A stretch of 16,369 nt of DNA. Source: Anammoximicrobium sp964409865. GTDB lineage: Bacteria > Planctomycetota > Planctomycetia > Pirellulales > Pirellulaceae. How positions within the stretch are numbered: position 1 is the first letter of the stretch; each line of letters starts with the position of its first letter. Shown one piece after another: positions 1-7,741 of the stretch. The position numbers and the translations under genes are program-made. The notes beneath the pieces were generated by a model. It saw only the letters and a list, made by a program, of their open reading frames with translations, ran no database searches and was not told where the DNA came from. Location: NCBI GenBank assembly GCA_964409865.1, contig CAYPGE010000188.1:1-16369 (forward strand), given 5' to 3'.

Positions 1-19
1 CCCTGACTCCTGTCCCCTT
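1..19. repeat. Edge of a GGGGACAGGA-type intergenic repeat
   Basis: Bases 8-19 (TCCTGTCCCCTT) match one arm of the perfect inverted repeat at 11390-11474. The stretch stops directly at the stop codon (20-22) of the minus-strand gene. It is probably the end of a repeat cut by the window edge. The match is only 12 bp, so the relationship is tentative. Confidence 0.3.
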
Positions 20-763
20 CTACCGTATCGCGATCGCCTGCTGCAACGGTTTGAGGACGTTTTCGGCCACGTAGCTGTCGACCAATTCGGTACACAGCTT
101 TGCTAATCGCTGCATGGCGCCGACGTAGTTTTCCCCCGGATCCAGGCTGCCGCAACGGCGAGCGGTAAAGTACACGCTCAACTGGTCCTCCGGGTATTCG
201 CCGGTGCGCACGTGGTAGGCCGAAGTGCGCGTCTCGAAGCTCAAGCGGCATTGAATGCGGCAATCTTCGTCCAGGGCCAGTTGCAGGGCGGGCTCGCTGC
301 CCAGCACCATTGCACCCGGGATGTCCAGCATGCGTTCCAGGGCCGGCGCCAGCCCCAACGCTTCGACCAGCAACTCGCTATGGTTTCCCCGAAACGTGAA
401 GTCGAATCCGTACATGACGTTCAGGGATTCACAGTCCAGCGGGCTGACGGACAAGGCGTACGGAGCCAGTTCCAGCGCCAGTTCATGCTGCCGGAACGCT
501 TGTTGCGGCGTCTCCGGGTTGACGTGGCCGGAGCAGACGCGGCGCGGTTCGACCGTCGCCCAGCGGTAGCTGCCCTGGTCCTTGTCTTCTTCCAACACGA
601 ACTCGCCGCGTTCCCGGCCGTAGAAGTTGCGCATGGCCGGGTAGCGTTTTTGAATCTGCTCGAAATAGTGCAAAACCGTCTCGCGCGACTGCGGCAGATC
701 CATCTCCGTGTTCAGGTTCATATTGATGTAGTAATCGTCACTCAGCGAAGCGTAGTGACTCAT
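20..763 (-). CDS. Conserved-looking protein of unknown function (247 aa)
   Basis: I do not recognise a named domain. The 247-residue product is acidic, has no signal peptide or membrane segment, and is probably a soluble cytoplasmic protein. It has a polar Tyr-rich N-terminus (residues 1-25), a central part with many Arg/Glu pairs, and an alpha-helical-looking C-terminus. The tone of the sequence (RWATVEPRRVCSGHVNPETP, SVSPLDCESLNVMYGFDF) suggests a conserved family, and from memory similar proteins occur in planctomycetes; this was not searched. The ATG at 761-763 is supported by a strong ribosome binding site, AGAGGAGG, a few bases upstream. Transcription probably starts from the TTGACA-18-TATACT promoter at 847-876. 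The stop codon adjoins a repeat fragment at the window edge. Real coding is likely; function is unknown. Confidence 0.75.
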   Translation of the reverse strand: MSHYASLSDDYYINMNLNTEMDLPQSRETVLHYFEQIQKRYPAMRNFYGRERGEFVLEEDKDQGSYRWATVEPRRVCSGHVNPETPQQAFRQHELALELAPYALSVSPLDCESLNVMYGFDFTFRGNHSELLVEALGLAPALERMLDIPGAMVLGSEPALQLALDEDCRIQCRLSFETRTSAYHVRTGEYPEDQLSVYFTARRCGSLDPGENYVGAMQRLAKLCTELVDSYVAENVLKPLQQAIAIR

Positions 764-826
764 GGTGTCCTCCTCTTAGGAACCGAGAAGGCACGTCTGG
801 CAGCCGTCCGCCCCGTCGCGCCCAAC

Positions 827-856
827 TTGGTTGCTTCCGAACGTCCAGTATAGAAT
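827..856 (+). promoter_or_regulatory. Candidate promoter for the methyltransferase gene, overlapping the divergent one
   Basis: TTGGTT (827-832), an 18-bp spacer and TAGAAT (851-856, 5 of 6) would start transcription near 863, ahead of the ATG at 931. The -35 is weak. The -10 shares two base pairs with the minus-strand promoter, so polymerase could not occupy both at once. Confidence 0.33.
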
Positions 857-876
857 GATACCGTTGCCGCTGTCAA
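847..876 (-). promoter_or_regulatory. Sigma70-type promoter for the 247-aa gene
   Basis: On the minus strand there is a perfect -35 TTGACA (871-876), an 18-bp spacer, and a -10 TATACT (847-852, 5 of 6). The start point would fall near 840, about 77 bases before the ATG at 763. Its -10 overlaps that of the opposite-strand candidate promoter. Confidence 0.5.
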
Positions 877-930
877 AGCGCCCGCTCCCCGTAAACCTTC
901 GCGCCCCAACAACCGCCGAGGAGCCAAACG

Positions 931-1497
931 ATGCCCCGAAACCGAGGCTCAAGAACCCTAACGACCTCCATCTACGTTTTCCCGTCCGCGCTCGGCTGGC
1001 TGGCCGTGCACTGGGAAAATGGGCACTTGCTCGCCCTGGTATTCGGCTGGGCTAGCAGACAGGAAGCAGTAAACGCTCTGCTGGACGCGGCGCGCGTGCC
1101 GGTCACGCTCTGGCACGACATCGGACAGGATCCGCACGCGGCCAGCGTCGAAATCCGCCGTTTCGCCAAACGAATCCAAGCCTACGCCGAAGGGCGGCGG
1201 GATGATTTCCGGGATGTTCCCGTGGCCCTGGGTGAAGTGACCGGTTTTCAGCGGCAAGTGTTGCAACAGTGCCGCCGCATCCCTTACGGCCAGACGCTCA
1301 CGTACGGAGAATTGGCGGCAAATTCCGGTTTTCCCAGGGCGGCGCGAGCCGCCGGCGGGGTCATGGCGGGCAACCGAGTGCCCTTGGTCATCCCTTGCCA
1401 TCGCGTCGTCGGGGCGTCCGGATCGTTGGGGGGATACTCCGGGGCTGGCGGCGTCGCTACCAAGCAAAGACTGCTGGAACTAGAGGGCGCATGGTAG
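931..1497 (+). CDS. ogt: Methylated-DNA--[protein]-cysteine S-methyltransferase (Ogt/MGMT type)
   Basis: This suicide DNA repair protein moves the alkyl group from O6-alkylguanine (or O4-alkylthymine) to its own cysteine. The C-terminal half has the complete family signature: the minor-groove Tyr region PYGQTLTYGELA (118-129), a recognition helix with Arg139 in RAARAAGG, and the active-site motif IPCHRVVGASGSLGGYSG (154-171) with acceptor Cys156. The 188-aa length and the divergent N-terminal ~90 residues suit a stand-alone Ogt-like protein without the Ada AraC domain. The ATG at 931 follows a GAGGAG (918-923) at good spacing. It diverges from the unknown 247-aa gene. No Ada box can be claimed, so inducibility is unknown. 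The enzyme class is secure; the symbol ogt is chosen by analogy. Confidence 0.92.
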   Translation: MPRNRGSRTLTTSIYVFPSALGWLAVHWENGHLLALVFGWASRQEAVNALLDAARVPVTLWHDIGQDPHAASVEIRRFAKRIQAYAEGRRDDFRDVPVALGEVTGFQRQVLQQCRRIPYGQTLTYGELAANSGFPRAARAAGGVMAGNRVPLVIPCHRVVGASGSLGGYSGAGGVATKQRLLELEGAW

Positions 1498-1849
1498 CGC
1501 TTGCGTGGGCTGGCAGAAAAACGCATGTCGGAAACACAGCCCACAATACCGCCGTCCGTTCCCTTTCGATGCGGATTGACTGTGTTTTCCCAGCTTTATT
1601 CGAATCGCTATTTTGCCCATTTTCACAGTAATTACACGGCGCTCTCGGCGTGGAAAAAGGCACCTGCTTGCGAGCCCTTTTCGCCGAAAAAAGAGCCCGG
1701 CTTTGCGAAAAAGCCAAGCTTTTGGGCCCGGCCCACATTTGCGGGCAGCGAACTTCCAGGTTCGTCTTGTGCGATTCGCGGTTTCCGCGTAGTCTCTGCC
1801 GCCTCTATCTCTTGGCGGACTCCATTTCCAACTGAGGCGCTAGCAGCAG
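1498..1849 (+). other. Gap without a gene; weak promoter and small hairpins
   Basis: No convincing coding region is seen. A possible promoter is TTGACT (1576-1581), an 18-bp spacer and TCGAAT (1600-1605), which could serve the lipoprotein gene. Two small AT-tipped stems follow: GGCTTT/AAAGCC (1699-1715, 5-nt loop) overlapping AAAAGC/GCTTTT (1709-1723, 3-nt loop). They could compete with each other as leader structures or mark a weak terminator. None of this is strong. Confidence 0.3.
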
Positions 1850-2983
1850 ATGCAGACGCATCCCCTCGGTCTCCGGCACACACACCGCACGGCAGCGGCG
1901 CGCGGGCATCTGGCGGTATCGCTGGCGGCGATGGTCATGATCGCGGTATCGGCGGGCTGCCGTCGCGATCCCTATGTGGACGCGTACTTCGAGATGCTGA
2001 ACGCGGAGAAACGAGTTCTGGAGGACCGGCTGTACGATACTCAGTACAACTACGAAAAGGCGCTGGCGGAACTGGAGGCCGCGCGAGGCGGCGCAAAGAA
2101 CGGGCGCAAGCCGGCAACTGGCAAGCGCGCGGCGGAGTCCGAGCGGCCCTTGACGGAGCCCGCCGAGGGCGAGTCGCGCGAGCATTCCGGTCCGCCGGAG
2201 GAAGTTCCCGAATTGCCCAAGATCGAATTGCCTCCCGGCGTGGAGGAAGGCAAACGCAGAAGTTCCAGTCCCGGTGTGATGCGGCCTGCGTCGGCGGTCA
2301 AGGGCCAAGCGCCGGGTGTGACAGCGAAACAGGGGCCGTTGAACGACGAAGAACTGGCCGCGGCGATCGTCTCGGCGCTGGACCAGCGCGTGGAGTCGAT
2401 CAGCCTGAATCCACGGCTGACCGGGGGAGCGGATTTCGACGGGCAACCCGGTGACGACGGGATCTGCGTGCTGGTCGAGCCCCGGAACCGCAGCGGCGAT
2501 TTCGTGCCGGAACCCGCCCGCGTTTCGGTCGTGCTGCTGGATCCGGCCAGAACCGGCGAGGACGCACGGATCGCCCGCTGGGACCTCGATGCCGACGCCG
2601 TCGGCGAGTTCCTGCAAACCGAATCGCCCGACCGCGGACTGTTGCTGCGGTTGCCTTGGCAGGCCACCCTGCCGGAGCGCAACCGGGCGCACCTGTTCGT
2701 CCGCTACGTGACGGCCGATGGCCGGAAAGTGGAGGCGGATGGGGAGATCGAAATCGAATCGGCGGACCGAATCGCCCACAGCTGGACGCCGCGTCGCACC
2801 ACCCTGCCGGAAAAGTCGGCCGGCCGAGAAGTGACCGTGGGTTGGCAGCCGCCGGCGAGCAGCGACCGTCCCGCGGTTGTGCAGGCGGTGGCCGAACTGC
2901 CAGCCGAGCCGGCGACGGCGCCCAGCGCCGAGAAGCCCACGCCGACTGCCCCCAGCGGTAGATTCTGGAAGCCCCAGCGGTGA
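1850..2983 (+). CDS. Putative lipoprotein with N-terminal coiled coil and Pro-rich tail
   Basis: A type II signal sequence is visible: an Arg/His-rich N-terminus, a hydrophobic run (about 21-33), and a lipobox ending SAGC with the lipidated Cys at residue 37. The n-region is long for a lipoprotein. Residues about 41-80 form a likely coiled coil (EMLNAEKRVLEDRL followed by YEKALAELEAA). A low-complexity charged linker runs to about 160. A beta-rich domain follows (about 165-315), with phrases such as ISLNPRLTGG and VSVVLLDPA. The tail is Pro/Ala-rich and ends in GRFWKPQR. This layout is common in planctomycete envelope proteins of unknown role. The ATG has only a distant GAGG (1834-1837), so a start a little downstream is possible. 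The 121-bp repeat element begins at the base after its TGA. Export is fairly secure; function is unknown. Confidence 0.72.
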   Translation: MQTHPLGLRHTHRTAAARGHLAVSLAAMVMIAVSAGCRRDPYVDAYFEMLNAEKRVLEDRLYDTQYNYEKALAELEAARGGAKNGRKPATGKRAAESERPLTEPAEGESREHSGPPEEVPELPKIELPPGVEEGKRRSSSPGVMRPASAVKGQAPGVTAKQGPLNDEELAAAIVSALDQRVESISLNPRLTGGADFDGQPGDDGICVLVEPRNRSGDFVPEPARVSVVLLDPARTGEDARIARWDLDADAVGEFLQTESPDRGLLLRLPWQATLPERNRAHLFVRYVTADGRKVEADGEIEIESADRIAHSWTPRRTTLPEKSAGREVTVGWQPPASSDRPAVVQAVAELPAEPATAPSAEKPTPTAPSGRFWKPQR

Positions 2984-3104
2984 CGAGTGCGTCGTCCAGA
3001 CTAAGAAGTGGGGTAAGCTTCCAGCTTGCCATCAACAAATCGCCGCAAGCTGGAAGCTTACACCACTTCCGCTACCCCAACATTTAGCCTGGACGCCGCA
3101 CTAG
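2984..3104. repeat. 121-bp inverted-repeat (MITE/REP-like) element, copy 1
   Basis: This is the same length as the copy at 9649-9769 and differs at 5 of 121 positions. The outer ends are inverted repeats, AGTGCGTCGTCCAG on the left and CTGGACGCCGCACT on the right. Nested inside are ~22-bp arms around AAGCTTCCAGCTTGC that pair across a 15-nt loop. It starts directly after the lipoprotein stop codon. There is no ORF inside, so it would be non-autonomous. It may act as a transcript-end hairpin. Confidence 0.85.
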
Positions 3105-3135
3105 AACGGGCGGGGGCGGTTGTCCTGGGCGCGAT

Positions 3136-3164
3136 ATTGGACGGATCGGTCAGATCCGTCCGAT
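3136..3164. promoter_or_regulatory. Inverted repeat upstream of the dehydrogenase promoter
   Basis: A perfect 9-bp stem, GGACGGATC / GATCCGTCC (3139-3147 and 3153-3161), encloses a 5-nt loop. It extends to 12 bp with one wobble. It lies about 36 bp upstream of the -35 at 3200. It could be an operator or an RNA hairpin; no T-run follows, so a classical terminator is unlikely. Confidence 0.35.
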
Positions 3165-3199
3165 CAGCCCTTCCCCTCAGGCACTTTTCCCTCGGCAAC

Positions 3200-3228
3200 T
3201 TGTGACGGCGTCCCCGGCCGAGTACAAT
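3200..3228 (+). promoter_or_regulatory. Sigma70-type promoter for the isopropylmalate dehydrogenase-family gene
   Basis: TTGTGA (3200-3205), a 17-bp spacer and TACAAT (3223-3228, 5 of 6) put the start near 3235, giving a leader of about 57 nt before the ATG at 3292. The placement rules out the longer GTG-initiated reading frame at 3256 only weakly, but it fits the ATG start with its own Shine-Dalgarno sequence. Confidence 0.48.
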
Positions 3229-3291
3229 TCGCCCTCTTCTGACTGAATTGGCCGCGTGGTCGGCGACATCGTTTTGAAAGAGGGAAGGACT

Positions 3292-4350
3292 ATGAAGATC
3301 GCAGTCATCGGGGGCGACGGGACGGGGCCGGAAGTGACCGCAGAGGCGCTGAAAGTGCTCAAGGCAGTGGCCAAACTGGAGGGGTTCGACTACAGCTTGA
3401 CCGAGTACGATTTTGGTGGCGCGCGTTATCTGAAAACCGGGGAGATTCTGCCCGCCGGCGCGATCGACGAACTGCGTCAGCACAACGCGATTTTCTTGGG
3501 CGCGATCGGCCACCCCGACGTGCCGCCGGGAGTCCTCGAACGCGGACTGTTGCTGCAATTGCGGTTCGAATTCGACCAGTACATCAACCTGCGGCCCGTC
3601 AAGCTGTTCCCCGGCGTCGAAACGCCGCTGGCCGGCAAGGGGCCGAAGGACGTCGATTTTGTCGTGGTGCGGGAAAACACCGAGGACATGTACACCGGGG
3701 TCGGCGGCTTTCTGAAGAAGAACACCCCGGACGAGGTGGCTACGCAAATCGCCGTGTACACCCGCAAAGGCTGCGAACGCTGCATCCGCTGGGCCTTCGA
3801 ATACACCCGCAAACGCAACAACCCCAAGGGCAAGAAGCTCACGCTGGTCGCCAAGACCAATGTGCTGACCTTTGGACACGACCTGTGGTGGCGGACGTTC
3901 CAGGACGTGGCCAAGGAATACAAGGACGTCCAACCGGACTACAACCACGTCGACGCTTGCTGCATGTGGATGGTCAAGAATCCGGAGTATTACGACGTGA
4001 TCGTGACCACGAACATGTTCGGCGACATCATCACCGACCTGGCCGCCATGATCCAAGGCGGCATGGGCGTTGCGGCGGGCGGCAATATCAACCCGGAGCC
4101 GGGCGGGGTGAGCATGTTTGAACCCATGGGTGGCAGCGCGCCGAAGTACACGGGCAAGAACGTGATCAATCCCATCGCCGCCATCAGCGCGATGTCGATG
4201 CTGCTGGAACACACCGGCCAGGAAGCGGCAGGCAAACGCGTGTGGGAAGCCGTCCAGGTGGTCACCGGCACGAAGATGAAGAGTCAGGCGGCCGGCAAGA
4301 TGGGCTACAGCACGACCGAAGTCGGCGACCTGGTCGTCGAAGCTCTGTAG
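3292..4350 (+). CDS. leuB: Isocitrate/isopropylmalate dehydrogenase-family protein (LeuB-like)
   Basis: This is a beta-decarboxylating dehydrogenase that oxidises and decarboxylates a 2-hydroxy acid, most likely 3-isopropylmalate in leucine synthesis. The full active-site set is visible in 352 residues: Arg91 and Arg101 (LLLQLR...INLRP), Arg127, Tyr134, Lys188 (AKTNV), and the Mg-binding Asp221, Asp245 and Asp249 in NMFGDIITDL. The LLxLR substrate loop is of LeuB type, not IDH type, and resembles actinobacterial LeuB. The cofactor loop reads GGSAPKYTGK (280-289). NAD-dependent LeuB usually has HGSAPDIAG, and Lys-Tyr is the pair that gives NADP specificity in E. coli isocitrate dehydrogenase. 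Cofactor use is therefore open. The ATG at 3292 follows AGGGAAGGA. No leuA or leuCD lies nearby. A tartrate/malate-type or homoisocitrate-type role remains possible. Confidence 0.88.
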   Translation: MKIAVIGGDGTGPEVTAEALKVLKAVAKLEGFDYSLTEYDFGGARYLKTGEILPAGAIDELRQHNAIFLGAIGHPDVPPGVLERGLLLQLRFEFDQYINLRPVKLFPGVETPLAGKGPKDVDFVVVRENTEDMYTGVGGFLKKNTPDEVATQIAVYTRKGCERCIRWAFEYTRKRNNPKGKKLTLVAKTNVLTFGHDLWWRTFQDVAKEYKDVQPDYNHVDACCMWMVKNPEYYDVIVTTNMFGDIITDLAAMIQGGMGVAAGGNINPEPGGVSMFEPMGGSAPKYTGKNVINPIAAISAMSMLLEHTGQEAAGKRVWEAVQVVTGTKMKSQAAGKMGYSTTEVGDLVVEAL

Positions 4351-4469
4351 GGCCGCGACGGTACTGCCGATGCCGGACCGCCTCGACGGCGAAACGGCGG
4401 CGTGATGGGAGCGAACGGACTGAGAGGGTGTTCGTGCGCGAAACACGTCGAACTCGGGAGGGTGGTTTC

Positions 4470-6665
4470 ATGACCCGAGCGCTGATGCTGACGCTGGTTA
4501 TTCTCGTGGGGAACTCGTTCGCTGCGGCGAGCGAGTTCTTTGTCTCGCCCACCGGCCACGACGCAAATCCGGGCAGTGAAGAAAAGCCGTTCGCCACGCT
4601 GGAGCGGGCGCGGGATGCGGCCCGCCAACGGCGCGTGACCGAGCCGCAGGGCGCAATGCGGATCGTGGTCGGCGGCGGGACGTATCGCATCGGCCGGTCG
4701 ATCGTGTTCGATCTGCGCGACAGCGCCGCCGACAACGCCGCTACGGAGATCGTGGCGGCGCCCGGCCAGCGGCCGGTTTTCAGCGGGGCAGCGCCGCTGC
4801 CAGGCGGCTGGCAACCCGCGCCCCAGGAACTGGCCCGCCTGCCGGAACCGGCGCGCGGCAAAGTGTGGATGGCCGACGTGCCGGCCGACTGGCCTGCGTT
4901 TCGCACGCTCTTCCAAGGCGATATGATGCTGCCGCGGGCCCGCTCGCGGGGTTTTCGACAGCTGAACATCGCGCCGGCCGGCGGGCAGGCGATCGACCAG
5001 CAGCATCTGTACTTGCCGGCGGAAGCCGTGCAGAGCGTTGCCGATTTCTCGCAGGCCGAGATGGTGGTGGTGCCGATTCATCCCTGGGTCATGAACATCT
5101 TGCCGATGACCGCGGTGGACCGCGCGACGGGCCTGGTGCGGACGGCGGTGCCGGCAACCTATCCGTTGGGGCCGCCTCATTTCGCCAACTTCCCTCACGG
5201 CACGCTCTGGATCGAAAACGTGCTGGAGGCGCTCGATGAACCCGGCGAGTGGGTCCTGGACACCGCAGCCCGCAAACTCTACCTCTGGCCGCCGGACGGC
5301 AAAAAGCCGGGCGAGGATGTCGTTGCGCCGCGACTGACCGAGCTGATCCGTGTGGAAGGCAAGCTCGACTACGACGGTCCGAGCGACACGCCGGTGCGGG
5401 GCCTCGTGTTTCGCGGTTTGACTTTCACGCAGGCCGACCGTTGGCCGTGGGAAGCCGAGAAAACGGGTTGGGGCTTGCAGCACGACTGGGAGATGTTCGA
5501 CCGCCCGACGGCCATGCTGCGGTTCCGCGGGGCCGAGTCGTGCCGCGTCGAGAACTGCCGGTTCGTCCACAGCGGCGCGGCCGGCGTGCGGCTCGACCTG
5601 CATTGCCAGCACGTCGCGGTGGTGCGGTGCGAGTTGGCGGAACTCGGGGGGGCGGGCGTGCTGCTGGCCGGGTACGGCCTGGGCACCAAGGACGTCAGCC
5701 GCGACAACGCCGTCACCGACTGCCACGTGCACCATGTCGGCCGTTTGCTCTGGCATTCGGCCGGGATCTGGGCCTGGCAGAGCGGCCACAACCGCATCGA
5801 ATACAACCACGTACACCATACTCCGTACACGGCAATCCTCGTCACCGGCCGGACGAGTCCCGACCGCAACGGCCAAGGGGAGTGCAGCCGCACCGTGCGC
5901 TGGTCCGAGGTGGACGGGGCGCTCGGCAACAAACCGCTGACCTGGCACAACCGCGAGCCGCTGATGCACGGGCGGCAGAACATCGTCGCGGCCAATGACC
6001 TGCATCACTGCATGCAGATCATGGGCGACGGCAACGCGATCTACGTTTCCGGCACGGGGGGCGGCAATCAGGTGCGGAACAACTTTATCCACGACATCCC
6101 GGCGCAGAATATCAATGCCAGCATCCGCTGTGACGACGATCAGCACGACACGACGATCGAACACAACGTGATCACGCGCGTCTGCGGCGAGGGCATCATC
6201 TTCAAAGGCAACAATACGATCCGCAACAACATCCTGTACGACATCCGCGACCAGACGCCGGACGGCACGCCCTGCGTCCACAAGCGGGGCTATCTCGTGC
6301 TACCCTACGGGCAGGTGGACGGCTCGATCGTGCAGCGGAACATCTTCGTGTCGCGGATTCCGGGTCAATCGTTGTTGTTCGAGAGAACCGCACCGGCACC
6401 CAAGAATCGGAGAGGCATCACGCCTGCGATGTTGCGAACATGTGCCGCCGACTACAATCTGTACTTCAACACCGCCGAGGCCGGCTGGGGGCAGAAGCAT
6501 CTGGAAGCCCAAGGCCGCTTCGGGATCGAACAACACAGCCTCGAAGCCGATCCGCAGTTCACGGACCCGGCCAAGGATGATTTTCGTTTGACAGAAGCCT
6601 CGCCCGCGCGAAAGCTCGGCTTCGAGCCGATCGACATCTCCCAGGTCGGACCACGAACAGAATGA
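4470..6665 (+). CDS. Secreted right-handed parallel beta-helix protein, possible glycoside hydrolase
   Basis: The 731-residue product has a Sec signal peptide (1-20, ending AAA). It then starts with FFVSPTGHDANPGSEEKPFATLERARDA, the usual opening of secreted beta-helix carbohydrate-active proteins. Residues ~310-620 hold beta-helix coils rich in Asn/His/Asp turns, for example ENCRFVHSGAAGVRLDLHC, NRIEYNHVHHTPYTAI, and RNNFIHDIPAQNINASI followed by EHNVITRVCGEGIIFKGN. The N-terminal segment WPAFRTLF...RARSRG and the C-terminal DPQFTDPAKDDFRLTEASPA resemble proteins such as family GH141, but this is from memory. Pectate-lyase-like or other glycan cleavage is equally possible. ATG 4470 follows GGGAGGGTGG; an in-frame extension back to 4242 would overlap the preceding gene and lacks support. 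The ThuA-like gene starts 59 bp after its stop codon, so co-transcription is likely. Confidence 0.85.
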   Translation: MTRALMLTLVILVGNSFAAASEFFVSPTGHDANPGSEEKPFATLERARDAARQRRVTEPQGAMRIVVGGGTYRIGRSIVFDLRDSAADNAATEIVAAPGQRPVFSGAAPLPGGWQPAPQELARLPEPARGKVWMADVPADWPAFRTLFQGDMMLPRARSRGFRQLNIAPAGGQAIDQQHLYLPAEAVQSVADFSQAEMVVVPIHPWVMNILPMTAVDRATGLVRTAVPATYPLGPPHFANFPHGTLWIENVLEALDEPGEWVLDTAARKLYLWPPDGKKPGEDVVAPRLTELIRVEGKLDYDGPSDTPVRGLVFRGLTFTQADRWPWEAEKTGWGLQHDWEMFDRPTAMLRFRGAESCRVENCRFVHSGAAGVRLDLHCQHVAVVRCELAELGGAGVLLAGYGLGTKDVSRDNAVTDCHVHHVGRLLWHSAGIWAWQSGHNRIEYNHVHHTPYTAILVTGRTSPDRNGQGECSRTVRWSEVDGALGNKPLTWHNREPLMHGRQNIVAANDLHHCMQIMGDGNAIYVSGTGGGNQVRNNFIHDIPAQNINASIRCDDDQHDTTIEHNVITRVCGEGIIFKGNNTIRNNILYDIRDQTPDGTPCVHKRGYLVLPYGQVDGSIVQRNIFVSRIPGQSLLFERTAPAPKNRRGITPAMLRTCAADYNLYFNTAEAGWGQKHLEAQGRFGIEQHSLEADPQFTDPAKDDFRLTEASPARKLGFEPIDISQVGPRTE

Positions 6666-6724
6666 GGTGTGAGAAAGCCGGCTTCACGCGTCTTCATCGG
6701 GAACTCAATGAAGGGACAAAAACG

Positions 6725-7486
6725 ATGAAATTCGCCGCAACATCGCTTTCACTTGCTCTTCTGGCACCCTTGCTGTGGGCCGCGCCGCCGACGCTGCTTG
6801 CCCAAACGCCACCGGCAATCCGCGTCCTGATCTTCACCGGACAGAACAACCACAACTGGCGTGAAACGACGCCAAAACTGAAGGCGATTCTCGAAGCCGG
6901 CGGCCGCTTTGCCGTGGACGTGACCGAGCATCCCGAACAGTGCGACGCCGCCATGCTGGCCAAGTACGACGTGCTGGTCAGCGACTGGAACACGTGGGGC
7001 AAGCCACCCGGCACGAACTGGCCGGACGCCACGCGCGCGGCGTTCCTGGACTTCGTCCGCAACGGCAAAGGGTTTGTCGCGGTCCACGCCGGCAGTTCGT
7101 CGTTCTTCGACTGGGCCGAATACCAGCAAATCGCGGGGGCGTGGTGGAAACTCGGCCAGACCGGCCACGGCGCACCGCACGAGTTTTCCGTCAAACCGGT
7201 CGCCGACCACCCGATCACGCGCGGCGTCCAGCCGTTTGATACCACGGATGAACTCTGGCAGAAACCGGGTGTCCATCCGGCCGCAACGGTGCTGGCGACG
7301 GGCGACGACCAACCGGTGGCCCTGGTCACCGAATTCGGCAAGGGACGCGGATTCACGCTGCTGCTGGGGCACAGCGAGGCGTTCATGGAGACACCGGGCT
7401 TCCAGACCCTCCTTTGTCGCGGTGTGGAATGGGCCGCCAGCGGCCAAGTCACGGCCTCCACCGGGCCATCCGCGAGTTCGAAATGA
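6725..7486 (+). CDS. Secreted ThuA-like domain protein
   Basis: The 253-residue product has a signal peptide (about 1-26, cleaved near LLA-QT). A single ThuA-like, glutamine-amidotransferase-fold domain follows. It shows VLIFTGQNNHNWRETTPKL (34-52) with the family's His-Trp start, YDVLVSDWN (81-89), FVRNGKGFVAVHAGSSSFFDW (110-130), a WKLGQTGHG segment, DHPITRGV (161-168), DELWQKP, and GKGRGFTLLLGHS (206-217). ThuA proteins are tied to disaccharide catabolism in rhizobia (trehalose and its keto derivatives), and in planctomycetes they commonly sit near Gfo/Idh/MocA oxidoreductases. The exact reaction here is unknown. ATG 6725 follows GAAGGGA (6710-6716); the in-frame ATG at 6662 overlaps the previous gene and would disrupt the signal peptide. 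A long hairpin lies downstream. Confidence 0.88.
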   Translation: MKFAATSLSLALLAPLLWAAPPTLLAQTPPAIRVLIFTGQNNHNWRETTPKLKAILEAGGRFAVDVTEHPEQCDAAMLAKYDVLVSDWNTWGKPPGTNWPDATRAAFLDFVRNGKGFVAVHAGSSSFFDWAEYQQIAGAWWKLGQTGHGAPHEFSVKPVADHPITRGVQPFDTTDELWQKPGVHPAATVLATGDDQPVALVTEFGKGRGFTLLLGHSEAFMETPGFQTLLCRGVEWAASGQVTASTGPSASSK

Positions 7487-7561
7487 ATGGAGAGGCAGAG
7501 TGAGTCAAACTTGTTTAGCCGCGACCCATCGGAGCCCGCTGAGATACCAGCACGAACCGAA

Positions 7562-7653
7562 GTGGGGCAAGCTTCCAGCTTGCCAGGTTTGCACATTTTC
7601 AATTTCCAGGATGTCCTGAACTGCGTATTCGGCAAGCTGGAAGCTTACCCCAC
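7562..7653 (+). terminator. REP-like long hairpin, possible terminator
   Basis: Two 23-nt arms (7562-7584 and 7631-7653) pair at 22 of 23 positions around a 46-nt loop. The sequence then runs into TTTTT (7657-7661). The left arm is itself a perfect 8-bp hairpin, GGCAAGCT-TCC-AGCTTGCC. The arms share the AAGCTTCCAGCTTGC core of the 121-bp elements but lack their outer ends. It probably ends the beta-helix/ThuA transcript and insulates the oxidoreductase gene. Confidence 0.6.
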
Positions 7654-7741
7654 GACTTTTTCATGAGCCTCCGTTGGGTCGCGGTTAGACAACGCACGCC
7701 CCGTATGATAGTCCGACTCCAGAACTTAGGAGCACCATCCC

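Noticed and set aside
1501..2454. Plus-strand ORF of 317 aa covering the gap before the lipoprotein
   Set aside because: Its second half is a Gly/Arg-rich shadow of the lipoprotein gene and its first half has no recognisable motif or ribosome binding site.
4305..6281. Long minus-strand ORF of 658 aa
   Set aside because: It is antisense to the beta-helix gene, rich in Arg/Ala/Val/His as expected from a GC-rich shadow frame, and has no recognisable domain.
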